DNA from: Muribaculaceae bacterium
GTDB lineage: Bacteria > Bacteroidota > Bacteroidia > Bacteroidales > Muribaculaceae
Length of the DNA stretch: 60,171 nt
Direction: 5' to 3'
Assembly (NCBI GenBank): GCA_017624155.1
Contig: JAGANS010000013.1
Span: 1-60,171, forward strand
Positions 42,920 through 51,540 of this stretch are shown here, in pieces. The notes under the pieces were generated by a model. It did no database searches. It was not told the DNA's origin and worked only from the letters and a program-made list of their open reading frames with translations. The stretch's first letter is position 1; the number at the start of each line of letters is the position of its first letter. Made by a program: the position numbers and the translations under genes.

Positions 42920-42927
42920 TAACTTTG
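42920..42927 (+). promoter_or_regulatory. -7 box TAACTTTG of the outer-membrane barrel gene
   Basis: A plus-strand TAnnTTTG match, 28 bases before the ATG at 42956. Only 14 bases separate it from the minus-strand box, so the two promoters overlap back to back. Confidence 0.6.
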
Positions 42928-42955
42928 CGCAGTTTCAACCATAATAATACTTAAT

Positions 42956-43570
42956 ATGACGATTTTTAAACGAATCTATGTTCTCGCACTTGCTGTCGCT
43001 GTAGTCATGCCTGCCATGGCGCAGTTCAAGATCGGCCCTCGCGTTGGCATCAATGTCAATTCTCTCCACTTTAATAAGGAAATATTTCAGGATGACAACC
43101 GCACCGGTTTCAATGCCGGCATCCAGGCCGAATTCACCATACCCATGGTTGGCCTCGGATTTGATGCCTCGGTCATGTATGTGAAGCGTAACGCCGCTTA
43201 CATGAGCAGTCTGCAGGGCCAGTCCAATCCCGAAGTCAAACTGCACAGCGACTATATCGAGATTCCGGTCAATCTCAAATATAAAATCGGTCTTCCCGTA
43301 GTCGGAAGCATCATCACGCCTTATATATTCACCGGCCCGAGTTTCGCGTTTCTTACTTCTAAAAAGATAGTAAATGATATGCAGAACAAAAAATGCGACG
43401 TTGCCTGGAACTTTGGCCTCGGTCTGGAGTTTATAAAGCATCTGCAGATCGGTGCATCTTATGGACTTGGAATGACTAAGGCATTACAGACGATCCATGC
43501 CACAGGCGACAATGCCGGTATTGAAGGCAAAAACCGTTACTGGACGGTAACGGCTGCTTGGCTCTTCTGA
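42956..43570 (+). CDS. Outer membrane beta-barrel protein (PorT-like)
   Basis: The 204-residue protein has a signal peptide (MTIFKRIYVLALAVAVVMPAMAQ) and eight or so amphipathic strands starting FKIGPRVGINVNSLHF and ending TVTAAWLF, a C-terminal phenylalanine as in barrel proteins. It matches the small barrel family (OMP_b-brl_2/PorT-like) common in Bacteroidetes. The specific role is unknown. It is monocistronic between its -7 box and a hairpin terminator. Confidence 0.88.
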   Translation: MTIFKRIYVLALAVAVVMPAMAQFKIGPRVGINVNSLHFNKEIFQDDNRTGFNAGIQAEFTIPMVGLGFDASVMYVKRNAAYMSSLQGQSNPEVKLHSDYIEIPVNLKYKIGLPVVGSIITPYIFTGPSFAFLTSKKIVNDMQNKKCDVAWNFGLGLEFIKHLQIGASYGLGMTKALQTIHATGDNAGIEGKNRYWTVTAAWLF

Positions 43571-43593
43571 TTCATAATATATTAAGTCATATC

Positions 43594-43623
43594 GCCCCCT
43601 GGAAAGGGGGTGGTTTGTTTTTT
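43594..43623 (+). terminator. Terminator after the barrel gene
   Basis: CCCCCT (43595-43600) pairs with AGGGGG (43605-43610) around GGAA, with a T-rich tract after it. It lies between the barrel gene and the P-type ATPase gene. Confidence 0.65.
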
Positions 43624-43644
43624 AACAAACTCTTAAACCATTAG

Positions 43645-46311
43645 ATGGACTCAAGCAACATCAAAGGTCTTACTGATGCCCAGGTGGCCGAAAGCCGCGA
43701 ACGATATGGCCGCAATGTGCTGACACCGGCACCCAGGCAGTCGGCCTGGAAAGCTTTTCTGAAAAAATTCGAGGATCCGCTGATAATCATACTTCTCGTT
43801 GCAGGTGTGTTGTCAGTATGTATCTCCTTTTATGAATATTTTGCCGAAGGACAGGGCAGTGGTGTGTTTTTTGAACCGGTTGGAATTTTTATAGCGATTA
43901 TACTCGCGACCGCACTGTCTTTTTATTTCGAGCAAAAGGCTGATAAGGAATTCACGATCCTCAATAAAGTCAACGATGACGAGCCGGTGCAGGTAATCCG
44001 TAACGGACATGCTACCGAAATTCCCAAGCAGGATGTTGTCGTGGGCGATATAGTGATTCTGACTACCGGTCAGGAGATTCCGGCCGATGGCCATTTACTC
44101 GAAGCGACATCGCTCAATGTCGACGAATCATCGCTTACCGGCGAACCGATTGCTCATAAGACCACCGATGAATCGCATTTTGATCCGGAGGCGACCTTCC
44201 CGTCCGACTCCGTGATGCGCGGCACTAATGTTATGGAAGGTCACGGCGTCATGAAGGTTACTGCTGTCGGTGATACTACCGAAAATGGTAAGGTGTTTAT
44301 TGCCGCCCAGATTGACAATAGTGTAAAGACGCCTCTGAACGAGCAGCTCGATCGCCTCGGTCGTGTTATTACCCGTATCAGCTATGGTGTCGGTCTTACA
44401 GTGATTGCAGGCCGCATAGCTATGTACTTTATGCTTGAACCATTCGAGCTGATGGATTTTATTTCGTATCTGCTGAAAACGGTTATGATTGCAGTGGCGC
44501 TACTGGTGGTGTCGGTCCCTGAGGGATTGCCGATGGCAGTGACGTTGTCGCTGGCATACTCGATGCGACGTATGCTTAAGACTAACAATCTTGTGCGCAA
44601 GATGCATGCCTGCGAGACTATGGGCGCCACTACCGTGATATGCACCGACAAGACGGGCACGCTTACACAGAATCAGATGCAGGTGAGCCAGACCGACTTC
44701 TACGGCAACCTGCCTCAGGAGGTGATTGACGAGGCCATCGCGATCAATTCCACCGCACATCTTGATTTCACCAATCCCGGCAAAGCCAAGGTACTTGGGA
44801 ATCCTACCGAAGGCGCACTACTGCTGTGGTTGCATGGTCGCAAAGTTGACTATCGTAGTCTACGCAATAAAACGGATATCCTCGCAGAACTGCCATTCAG
44901 CACCGAACGGAAATATATGGCTACCGAGGTGCGCTCTGCCTCCGGTCGCCGTTTGCTGTATGTGAAAGGGGCTCCCGAAATAGTGCTCTGGCTTTGCAAA
45001 GTAATGCCTGCCGGCGTCGATCGCAAAGCCATTGATGCTACATTGCGCAGATGGCAGGAGCAGGCCCTGCGGACACTGGCCTTTGCATACGCGGAAATTG
45101 ACGCGAAGGCCGTTTCACCGATTCGTGACGGCCGGCTGGATGTGCCGGTCAATCTCACATTCATGGGCTTGGCCGCTATATCCGATCCGGTGCGTGCCGA
45201 TGTGCCGGCGGCAGTATCGCAGGTACTCGACGCAGGCATAAAGATTAAGATCGTGACGGGCGATACTCCGGCCACAGCTAAGGAAATCGGCCGTCAGATC
45301 GGTCTTTGGAATCCTGATACAGACACTGACCGCAACATTATAACGGGTGTGGAATTTGCTGCTCTCACAGATTCTGAACTCCTTGGCCGGGTTGAGGATC
45401 TCAAAATTATTGCCCGTGCACGCCCGATGGATAAGAAACGTCTGGTAGAAGCTCTGCAGACGCGCGGTGAGGTCGTTGCAGTTACCGGCGACGGCACTAA
45501 CGATGCCCCGGCACTGAAAGCCGCCCAGGTCGGACTTTCGATGGGCGACGGCACATCAGTAGCTAAGGAGGCGTCGGACATTACGATTGTCGACAATTCA
45601 TTCGCATCGATAGGACGCGCTGTGATGTGGGGACGTTCACTTTACCGCAATATCCAGCGGTTCATTCTTTTCCAGATGACAGTGAATGTTGTGGCTTGTG
45701 TAATTGTAGCAACGGGCGCTTTCATGGGGATGCAGTCGCCTCTCACGGTAACTCAGATGCTTTGGGTCAACCTTATAATGGATACATTCGCAGCAATGGC
45801 TCTGGCATCGCTGCCGCCTACATCCGGTGTGATGAAAGAGAAGCCTCGCCCACGCTCAGCTTTCATTATCAACAAGGCCATGTGGGAGTCGATACTTGGC
45901 ACGGGGCTTTTATTCTCGGCTATATTGCTTTGGGTGTTTTACTATTTCGAGCATACACCGCTTACATCGCTTACACAGTTCATGCGTCTGCCTATAGGTG
46001 TAAATACCGGATTCACACCATACGAGCTGTCGCTGTTTTTTACAATTTTTGTATTCCTGCAATTCTGGAATATGTTCAATGCCCGTGCATTTGCCACCGA
46101 CCGCTCAGCCTTCCACTTCCGCGGATGCAGCGGATTCCTGAGCATTGCGGCCTTTATAGTTGTTGGGCAGATCCTCATCGTAAGCTTTGGCGGTCAGGCA
46201 TTTTCAGTTGTACCGCTTGAGGCTGACGACTGGTTTATAATAATCATATCAACATTCCCGGTATTGCTGATAGGCGAGATATACCGGTTAATAAGATACC
46301 GACATGTCTGA
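43645..46311 (+). CDS. P-type calcium-transporting ATPase (PMCA/SERCA-like, type IIB)
   Basis: The 888-residue cation pump has the actuator motif SLTGEP, the phosphorylation site CTDKTGTLTQNQM (D335), MDKKRLVE, the hinge TGDGTNDAPALK, and ten helices. The helix 4 motif VVSVPEGLPMAVTLSLAYSM (with PEGLP) and helix 6 LWVNLIMDTFAAMALAS (N and D ligands) fit the calcium-pumping PMCA group. It probably exports Ca2+. There is no autoinhibitory tail. pgpA overlaps its end by eight bases, so it is cotranscribed with phospholipid genes. Confidence 0.93.
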   Translation: MDSSNIKGLTDAQVAESRERYGRNVLTPAPRQSAWKAFLKKFEDPLIIILLVAGVLSVCISFYEYFAEGQGSGVFFEPVGIFIAIILATALSFYFEQKADKEFTILNKVNDDEPVQVIRNGHATEIPKQDVVVGDIVILTTGQEIPADGHLLEATSLNVDESSLTGEPIAHKTTDESHFDPEATFPSDSVMRGTNVMEGHGVMKVTAVGDTTENGKVFIAAQIDNSVKTPLNEQLDRLGRVITRISYGVGLTVIAGRIAMYFMLEPFELMDFISYLLKTVMIAVALLVVSVPEGLPMAVTLSLAYSMRRMLKTNNLVRKMHACETMGATTVICTDKTGTLTQNQMQVSQTDFYGNLPQEVIDEAIAINSTAHLDFTNPGKAKVLGNPTEGALLLWLHGRKVDYRSLRNKTDILAELPFSTERKYMATEVRSASGRRLLYVKGAPEIVLWLCKVMPAGVDRKAIDATLRRWQEQALRTLAFAYAEIDAKAVSPIRDGRLDVPVNLTFMGLAAISDPVRADVPAAVSQVLDAGIKIKIVTGDTPATAKEIGRQIGLWNPDTDTDRNIITGVEFAALTDSELLGRVEDLKIIARARPMDKKRLVEALQTRGEVVAVTGDGTNDAPALKAAQVGLSMGDGTSVAKEASDITIVDNSFASIGRAVMWGRSLYRNIQRFILFQMTVNVVACVIVATGAFMGMQSPLTVTQMLWVNLIMDTFAAMALASLPPTSGVMKEKPRPRSAFIINKAMWESILGTGLLFSAILLWVFYYFEHTPLTSLTQFMRLPIGVNTGFTPYELSLFFTIFVFLQFWNMFNARAFATDRSAFHFRGCSGFLSIAAFIVVGQILIVSFGGQAFSVVPLEADDWFIIIISTFPVLLIGEIYRLIRYRHV

Positions 46312-46813
46312 TAACAATTACAAAAAACTCGGGGTCGCCCCTCGCTTTCACGAAGTGTTGTCCACCGGACTGTATACCGGTCTTGTACCCTTCGCGCCGG
46401 GCACAGTTGCCGCATTCACCGGACTGTTGCTGTGGTATGCGCTATATATTTTTCTGCCGCCGTTGTGGGTAACCATCGTCACTGCAGCACTCATAGTTGT
46501 CGTTACTGTCGTGGGGGCATGGACAAGCGATGTGATGGAGAAATACTGGGGGCCTGATCCGCGCGCTGTAGTGATCGACGAATATGTCGGTTGCTGGATC
46601 CCTCTACTTGTGGCTCCTTGCGGCAGGTGGACATGGCTTATGGCCTTGCTGGGCTTTGCTTTGTTCCGCCTCATCGATATCTTCAAACCATTGGGATGCC
46701 GCAAGGTGGAAAAGGTTATTCCCGGTGGCTGGGGCGTGATGCTCGACGATGTGCTTGCCGGCACCTACGCACTGATTATTGTACTCATCGTTAAATGGAT
46801 TTTCGGATTATGA
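46304..46813 (+). CDS. pgpA: Phosphatidylglycerophosphatase A
   Basis: The enzyme dephosphorylates phosphatidylglycerol phosphate in phosphatidylglycerol synthesis. The 169-residue membrane protein has the family motifs TGLVPFAPGTVA, VIDEYVGCW, RLIDIFKPLG and GGWGVMLDDVLAG (the acidic active-site motifs), with three to four helices. It overlaps the ATPase gene upstream and the acyltransferase gene downstream (ATGA). Confidence 0.95.
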   Translation: MSDNNYKKLGVAPRFHEVLSTGLYTGLVPFAPGTVAAFTGLLLWYALYIFLPPLWVTIVTAALIVVVTVVGAWTSDVMEKYWGPDPRAVVIDEYVGCWIPLLVAPCGRWTWLMALLGFALFRLIDIFKPLGCRKVEKVIPGGWGVMLDDVLAGTYALIIVLIVKWIFGL

Positions 46814-47541
46814 AACTTGTAGCTCTGCGTATCTATCAGTTTGTCATAATGATTCCCCTGCTGCTTGTGGCAACCATACTGGCAGCCGTATTCACGATCA
46901 TAGCCACAGCACTTGGCGGGGCGCGCTGGTGGGGCTATCAGATTCCCAAATACTGGTCAAGGATATTCTGTGCTCTTTCGCTTGTAAAGGTCGAGGTATA
47001 CGGACGTGAGAATATCTCTCCGGGTCAGTCGTATGTATTTGTTGCCAACCATCAGGGAGCATACGATATATTTGCCATATACGGCTACCTCGGCCATAAT
47101 TTCCGCTGGATGATGAAGCGTAGTCTCGAGCGTATACCGCTCGTAGGATACAGTTGCAAAGTATCGGGTCACATCTTTGTTGACAATTCCACACCGGCTG
47201 CCGTGAAGCATACAATGGAGGTCGCCGAGAAGCGTCTCGCCGGCGGCATGTCGGTAGTCGTGTTCCCCGAGGGTTCGCGTACGCCCGACGGCCGCATGCA
47301 CCGTTTTAAGCGCGGAGCATATTTCCTTGCCACAGAGTTCGGACTGCCTGTAGTTCCGGTTACTATAGACGGAGCCTATAAGGTGTTGCCGCGCAGTGGT
47401 AAGTTGCCGCGTCCCGGGCGTATCATCCTTACGATCCATAAGCCTGTGATGCCCGGAGCCGACGGCAAGCACGACCTGCCTGCACTGATCGAGCAGACTC
47501 GCGAAGCTATCGCCTCCTCTCTGCCCGAATGGCAGCGTTGA
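46810..47541 (+). CDS. plsC: 1-acyl-sn-glycerol-3-phosphate acyltransferase (PlsC family)
   Basis: The 243-residue enzyme adds the second acyl chain to make phosphatidic acid. It has an N-terminal membrane segment (YQFVIMIPLLLVATILAAVF), the HX4D box NHQGAYD, the second motif (GHIFVDNS) and FPEGSRTPDG. The ATG at 46810 overlaps the pgpA stop and is preferred over an upstream alternative at 46795. Adjacent pgpA acts in the same phospholipid pathway. Confidence 0.92.
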   Translation: MKLVALRIYQFVIMIPLLLVATILAAVFTIIATALGGARWWGYQIPKYWSRIFCALSLVKVEVYGRENISPGQSYVFVANHQGAYDIFAIYGYLGHNFRWMMKRSLERIPLVGYSCKVSGHIFVDNSTPAAVKHTMEVAEKRLAGGMSVVVFPEGSRTPDGRMHRFKRGAYFLATEFGLPVVPVTIDGAYKVLPRSGKLPRPGRIILTIHKPVMPGADGKHDLPALIEQTREAIASSLPEWQR

Positions 47542-47588
47542 ACCATAGGCACCAGGCATTTGTTTCATAGAAAAAGATATTATTGATT

Positions 47589-48212
47589 ATGCGCCTTACA
47601 AATCTTATTATTCTCGCCGTGGCCGCGGGCCTCGGCATTACAGCCGTATCATGCGGGCATAAGGACAAATTTATCGGGACGTGGACAGCCATATCACCGG
47701 CGAATATTACAAACCTTCTGCCAGCCGCCTCCACTGCAACATCGCTTACTACCATGCAGCTGATGCCTGCCGGCAGTAATGATACCCCGGGTTCGGTCTG
47801 CTTAAGCAGCCTTATCGATATCACCCAGCCTGTAGATCCTGCTGCCGGTAGTTTCGATCAGCCTTACGAAGTGAGTGTGGCTGCTACTGCTTCGGTATGC
47901 GGCACATGGCATTACAAGGGCAATGAGGATGATGAGTTGCTTCTAAGCCTCGATCTCAACTCTATTACGGTGACGGTTGACCCTGCCGGTGTTACCTATA
48001 CCGAGAACCTTCTTACAGGCAAGCAGCAGCCGCAGCTCGACTCTCTGACAGCCGCCACCGCTGCTTTATGGAAGAAGCAGCTTACTGCTGCAATGCGACA
48101 GGAGTTCGGACGTTTCGCTGTCCTCGATGACATCGAGGTGAATCGCGACGGATTCCTCTCACTGGAAATTCAGTCGCCCGATACCGAGCTGCATTTCCGC
48201 CGTTCAGAATAA
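47589..48212 (+). CDS. Lipoprotein of unknown function
   Basis: The 207-residue protein has a lipobox ending TAVSCG (Cys about 23), then KDKFIGTWTAISPANIT, a lipocalin-like opening. The middle is Thr/Ser rich. VCGTWHYKGNEDDELLLSLD recurs as a second GTW strand, and the end is ALWKKQLTAAMRQEFGRFAV. The two G-T-W strands suggest a lipocalin-like barrel, but I do not recognise the family. It lies 47 bases after plsC and ends before a strong terminator. Its start is taken at the ATG at 47589. Confidence 0.75.
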   Translation: MRLTNLIILAVAAGLGITAVSCGHKDKFIGTWTAISPANITNLLPAASTATSLTTMQLMPAGSNDTPGSVCLSSLIDITQPVDPAAGSFDQPYEVSVAATASVCGTWHYKGNEDDELLLSLDLNSITVTVDPAGVTYTENLLTGKQQPQLDSLTAATAALWKKQLTAAMRQEFGRFAVLDDIEVNRDGFLSLEIQSPDTELHFRRSE

Positions 48213-48235
48213 ACGTAAACGGTAAGTATAATATA

Positions 48236-48274
48236 AAAGCCGCGTCTTCTCAATTTACCGGAAGACGCGGCTTT
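48236..48274. terminator. Bidirectional terminator
   Basis: A perfect 14-bp stem (AAAGCCGCGTCTTC with GAAGACGCGGCTTT) lies between the lipoprotein gene and the convergent NodB-like gene. Confidence 0.85.
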
Positions 48275-48296
48275 GGTATATCATATTATTATGATG

Positions 48297-49076
48297 TCAG
48301 GGAAGGCGCTCGAAGGAGTATCCAAGGGTTGTGAGGGAGTCGATGATTGATGGCAGATAGCGGTGGAACTTGTCGTGACGGGCTGAGTCTGTTCCGAGGT
48401 GAATTATGAGGAACGCGCCGTTAAGGGTATGCTCGCGCTCGAATTCATAAAGCTGGTTGAGCAGCCACTCCGAGTCACGATAGGCCTTATCCTGAGGGGT
48501 AGTGTAGTCGCGGAATGTCTGAATGCCGGGAGTAGGGTTGATAGCGATGATGCCCATAGAGTCGGCAAGGGTTTTCACCTGTTCTTCAGCGATCCATTCG
48601 TATGGAGGTACGAGCCATGTCACAGAGTCGGTATTGACACCATAGCGGCGCAGTTCGGCCATGTTGGCGCGCATGTCCTTAAGGGTGGAATCAGGATCGA
48701 CAAGTACCTTGCGGTCCGACCAGTCGGCATATAGAATATGTCCGTTGCTGTGGCCGGATACATAGTGGCCGCCGTCGACTACACGGTGGATAATCGGTGA
48801 ATTGACTGAATCACGCAGGAAGTTTCCGGTAAAGAAGAAGTTGGCTTTAAGTCCGCGTTCGTCGAGCGCGTCGAGTGCTGCGGGGCCGCCTTCAAAGGTG
48901 GAGTCGGCCGAGAATATCAGCCATATTACCGGGCGTAGTGTGTCGTGGCGTACCATTGTGCCGGTACGGTCGAATACGTCGTGGACAGGAACGGATTCAG
49001 GGGCCTTGTCGGCCACTTTGGCTGTGCATGCACCGAGTATGGCGGCAAGCATTGCGATGAATGTGAGTTTTCTCAT
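48297..49076 (-). CDS. NodB-like polysaccharide deacetylase-fold lipoprotein
   Basis: The 259-residue protein has a lipobox ending LGACT (Cys17) and a NodB-type barrel. It keeps GHYVSGHSNGH (the two metal histidines of H-x3-H), LVPPYEW and LIIHLGTD. The first motif, normally TFDDG with the catalytic base and a metal aspartate, reads IFSADSTFEGG, so one aspartate is displaced and the other absent or shifted. It may deacetylate a glycan or peptidoglycan outside the cell with altered chemistry, or it may be a binding protein. It is the last minus-strand gene before the terminator and probably has its own promoter. Confidence 0.82.
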   Translation of the reverse strand: MRKLTFIAMLAAILGACTAKVADKAPESVPVHDVFDRTGTMVRHDTLRPVIWLIFSADSTFEGGPAALDALDERGLKANFFFTGNFLRDSVNSPIIHRVVDGGHYVSGHSNGHILYADWSDRKVLVDPDSTLKDMRANMAELRRYGVNTDSVTWLVPPYEWIAEEQVKTLADSMGIIAINPTPGIQTFRDYTTPQDKAYRDSEWLLNQLYEFEREHTLNGAFLIIHLGTDSARHDKFHRYLPSIIDSLTTLGYSFERLP

Positions 49077-49123
49077 GGTATCTGTTGTTTTAGATAATTA
49101 ATAAAAGCTATTGCAGATTCTGA

Positions 49124-49157
49124 AATGCCGGATGTCCGATTCCGGGCATCCGGCATT
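49124..49157 (-). terminator. Hairpin after trpS
   Basis: AATGCCGGATG (49124-49134) pairs perfectly with CATCCGGCATT (49147-49157), twelve bases past the trpS stop. The T run after it is weak. Confidence 0.6.
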
Positions 49158-49169
49158 AATAATTCAAAA

Positions 49170-50273
49170 TCACAGCGGACGAATGCCCATGATATGGCGT
49201 ACCTCGGCAAGTGTGGCTGCTGCACGATCGCGAGCGCGTTCTGCACCCTGTGCGGCTACGCGTCGCAGATATGCCTCGTCGGCCAGAATGTCTGTGACGC
49301 GTTCGCGTATAGGCGTTGTCACTTTCAGGATGTCCTCGGCGAGCTGTTTCTTGAGATCGCCGTAGCGGATCGAGCAGTCGGCGTATGCCTGGCGGAAGTG
49401 AGACACTACATCGGGGGTAGAGGTAAGTTCAAGCAGCGTGAAGAGGTTGGCTACCGGCTCGCTCATCGGAGAGTCGGGTACCTTGGGACCTTCATCGGTT
49501 GTGGCGCGCATCACCTTCTTGCGCAGAACTTTCGGATCATCGGTAAGATAGATGCAGTTGCCTTCGCTCTTGCCCATCTTGCCCGAGCCGTCGAGCCCCG
49601 GTACCTTTACAGGTGCACCGCCGCTGAGATCAAGATCAGTCGGTTCAGGGAATAGATCCACGCCATAGAACGAGTTGAAGCGACGCGCAAAGCGGCGCGT
49701 GAGTTCAAGGTGTTGTAGCTGGTCCTTTCCGACGGGGACCTTGGTGGCTTTCTGAATAAGGATGTCGACGGCCATAAGGGTGGGGTAGGTAAGCAGACCG
49801 GCGTTCACACGTTTGTTGGTTGAGGCGCATGCGCCGAGAATTTCGTGTTCGAAAGCCTCGTCGTCATCATTTTCATCGGTCGACGGAGCATTGATTCCGA
49901 GTGCCTTCCTGGCCTTGTCCTTGAATGATGCTGTGCGCATCAGTTCGCCGATACCTACGTGCATATTGAGCAGCAGATACATCTCGGGAATTTCGGGAAT
50001 ATCACTCTGTACGAATATCGTAGCCTTTTCGGGGTCAATGCCTGCTGCGAGATATTCGGCGAGTACTGTCTTCACTGAATTGTGGAGCGCCACAGGGTCG
50101 GTAGCTGTGGTAAGGGCATGCAGATCGGCGATGAAGAAGTTGCAGTCATACTTGTCCTGAGCCTCGACAAATTTGCGCAGCGCGCCATAATAATTGCCGA
50201 GATGCAGGTTGCCGGTCGAGCGTATACCGCTCAGTATAATATCTTTCTTGTCTGTTTTTTCGGGTTGTTCCAT
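49170..50273 (-). CDS. trpS: Tryptophanyl-tRNA synthetase
   Basis: The class I synthetase has the HIGH-type motif TGNLHLGNYYGA, the KMSKS-type motif SGKMGKSEGN and the Trp-site segment VPVGKDQLQHLELTR. It has 367 residues from the ATG at 50273, which follows the DUF1015 stop (TAA) after one base. A Glu/Asp-rich insertion (STDENDDDEAFEHEIL) lies near residues 130-150. It is the last gene of fur-purA-DUF1015-trpS. Confidence 0.96.
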   Translation of the reverse strand: MEQPEKTDKKDIILSGIRSTGNLHLGNYYGALRKFVEAQDKYDCNFFIADLHALTTATDPVALHNSVKTVLAEYLAAGIDPEKATIFVQSDIPEIPEMYLLLNMHVGIGELMRTASFKDKARKALGINAPSTDENDDDEAFEHEILGACASTNKRVNAGLLTYPTLMAVDILIQKATKVPVGKDQLQHLELTRRFARRFNSFYGVDLFPEPTDLDLSGGAPVKVPGLDGSGKMGKSEGNCIYLTDDPKVLRKKVMRATTDEGPKVPDSPMSEPVANLFTLLELTSTPDVVSHFRQAYADCSIRYGDLKKQLAEDILKVTTPIRERVTDILADEAYLRRVAAQGAERARDRAAATLAEVRHIMGIRPL

Positions 50274-50274
50274 T

Positions 50275-51519
50275 TTAGTCAAGTTTGTGAATTACCAGGC
50301 CCGACCGCAGTTTGGGTTCAAACCAGGTTGTCTTTGGAGGCATGATATTGCCTGTATCGGCGATATCCATGAGCTGTTTCATTGATACGGGGAAGAGTGC
50401 GAGAGCCATTGCCATTTCGCCCGAATCGACGCGACGTTTGAGCTCGTCGAGACCACGGATGCCGCCGACAAAGTCGATACGCTTGTCGGAGCGCAGGTCG
50501 GTGATACCGAGGATATCGCGCAGAATCAGGTCGGAAGAGATGGTAACGTCGAGCACACCTATGGGGTCGTTGTCGTCGTAGGTGCCTTCGCGCGCCGTGA
50601 GCGAGTACCATCGCCCCTCGAGATAGAGCGAGAAGTTATGCAGGCACTCAGGTGCATAGGTCACAGTGCCCATGTCCTTTACGATGAACTTGTAGTCCAG
50701 TTTTTCGAGGAATTCGGCCGGCGACAGTCCGTTGAGATCGCGCACAAGGCGGTTATAGTCGATGATCTTGAGGTGTGAGGCAGGGAAAGCTACTGCCAGA
50801 AAGTAGTTGTATTCCTCGTCGCCACGGTGATTGGGATTGAGACGGGCCTTCTCGTTGCCCACCAGAGCTGCTGCTGCTGTGCGGTGATGGCCGTCGGCGA
50901 TATAGAGGTATGGAATCTTGGCAAAAGCCTCGGTGATGCGCGCATTGATGGCATCATCGTCAATAACCCAGAACGTGTGGCCGAACCCGTCGGGTGCAAC
51001 GAAGTCATACTCGGGTTCTCCGGCTGAAACTGTGCGGATGATGTCTTCAAGTTCACGGTTGTCCGGGAAAGCGAAGAATACCGGCTCTATATTGGCATTC
51101 TGGACACGTACGTGCTTCATGCGGTCTTCTTCCTTGTCTCGGCGGGTGAGTTCGTGCTTTTTGATGACGCCGTTCATATAGTCGTCGACATTCGCGGCGA
51201 CAACAATACCATATTGTGTGCGCCCGTCCATAGTCTGCGCATAAATATAATAATGTTCCTTGTCGTCCTGCACAAGCCATCCGTTGTTCAGGAATGTCTT
51301 GAAGTTGGCCACGGCTTTTTCGTAGACCTCCGGGGCATGTTCGTCCTGTCCGGGAGCAAAGTCGATCTCGGGCTTGATAATATGATAAAGCGAGCGGGGA
51401 TTGCCTTCGGCTTCGGCGCGTGCTTCTTCTGAATTTAGCACGTCGTAAGGACGTGATGCCACTTGTTCGACAAGCTGGCGTGGCGGACGTACGCCGCGGA
51501 AAGGTTTGACTTTTGCCAT
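50275..51519 (-). CDS. DUF1015 family protein
   Basis: The 414-residue protein begins VKPFRGVRPPRQLVEQVASR PYDV and contains the conserved FADGHHR-type motif (YIADGHHRTAAA). Family members are widespread and uncharacterized. Some are annotated as SerK-like kinases because of similarity to archaeal serine kinases that use ADP, which would make phosphoserine from serine. That function is possible but unproven here. It lies between purA and trpS with short gaps. Confidence 0.9.
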   Translation of the reverse strand: MAKVKPFRGVRPPRQLVEQVASRPYDVLNSEEARAEAEGNPRSLYHIIKPEIDFAPGQDEHAPEVYEKAVANFKTFLNNGWLVQDDKEHYYIYAQTMDGRTQYGIVVAANVDDYMNGVIKKHELTRRDKEEDRMKHVRVQNANIEPVFFAFPDNRELEDIIRTVSAGEPEYDFVAPDGFGHTFWVIDDDAINARITEAFAKIPYLYIADGHHRTAAAALVGNEKARLNPNHRGDEEYNYFLAVAFPASHLKIIDYNRLVRDLNGLSPAEFLEKLDYKFIVKDMGTVTYAPECLHNFSLYLEGRWYSLTAREGTYDDNDPIGVLDVTISSDLILRDILGITDLRSDKRIDFVGGIRGLDELKRRVDSGEMAMALALFPVSMKQLMDIADTGNIMPPKTTWFEPKLRSGLVIHKLD

Positions 51520-51540
51520 GGTTTCAGATGTTTTAGGTAG

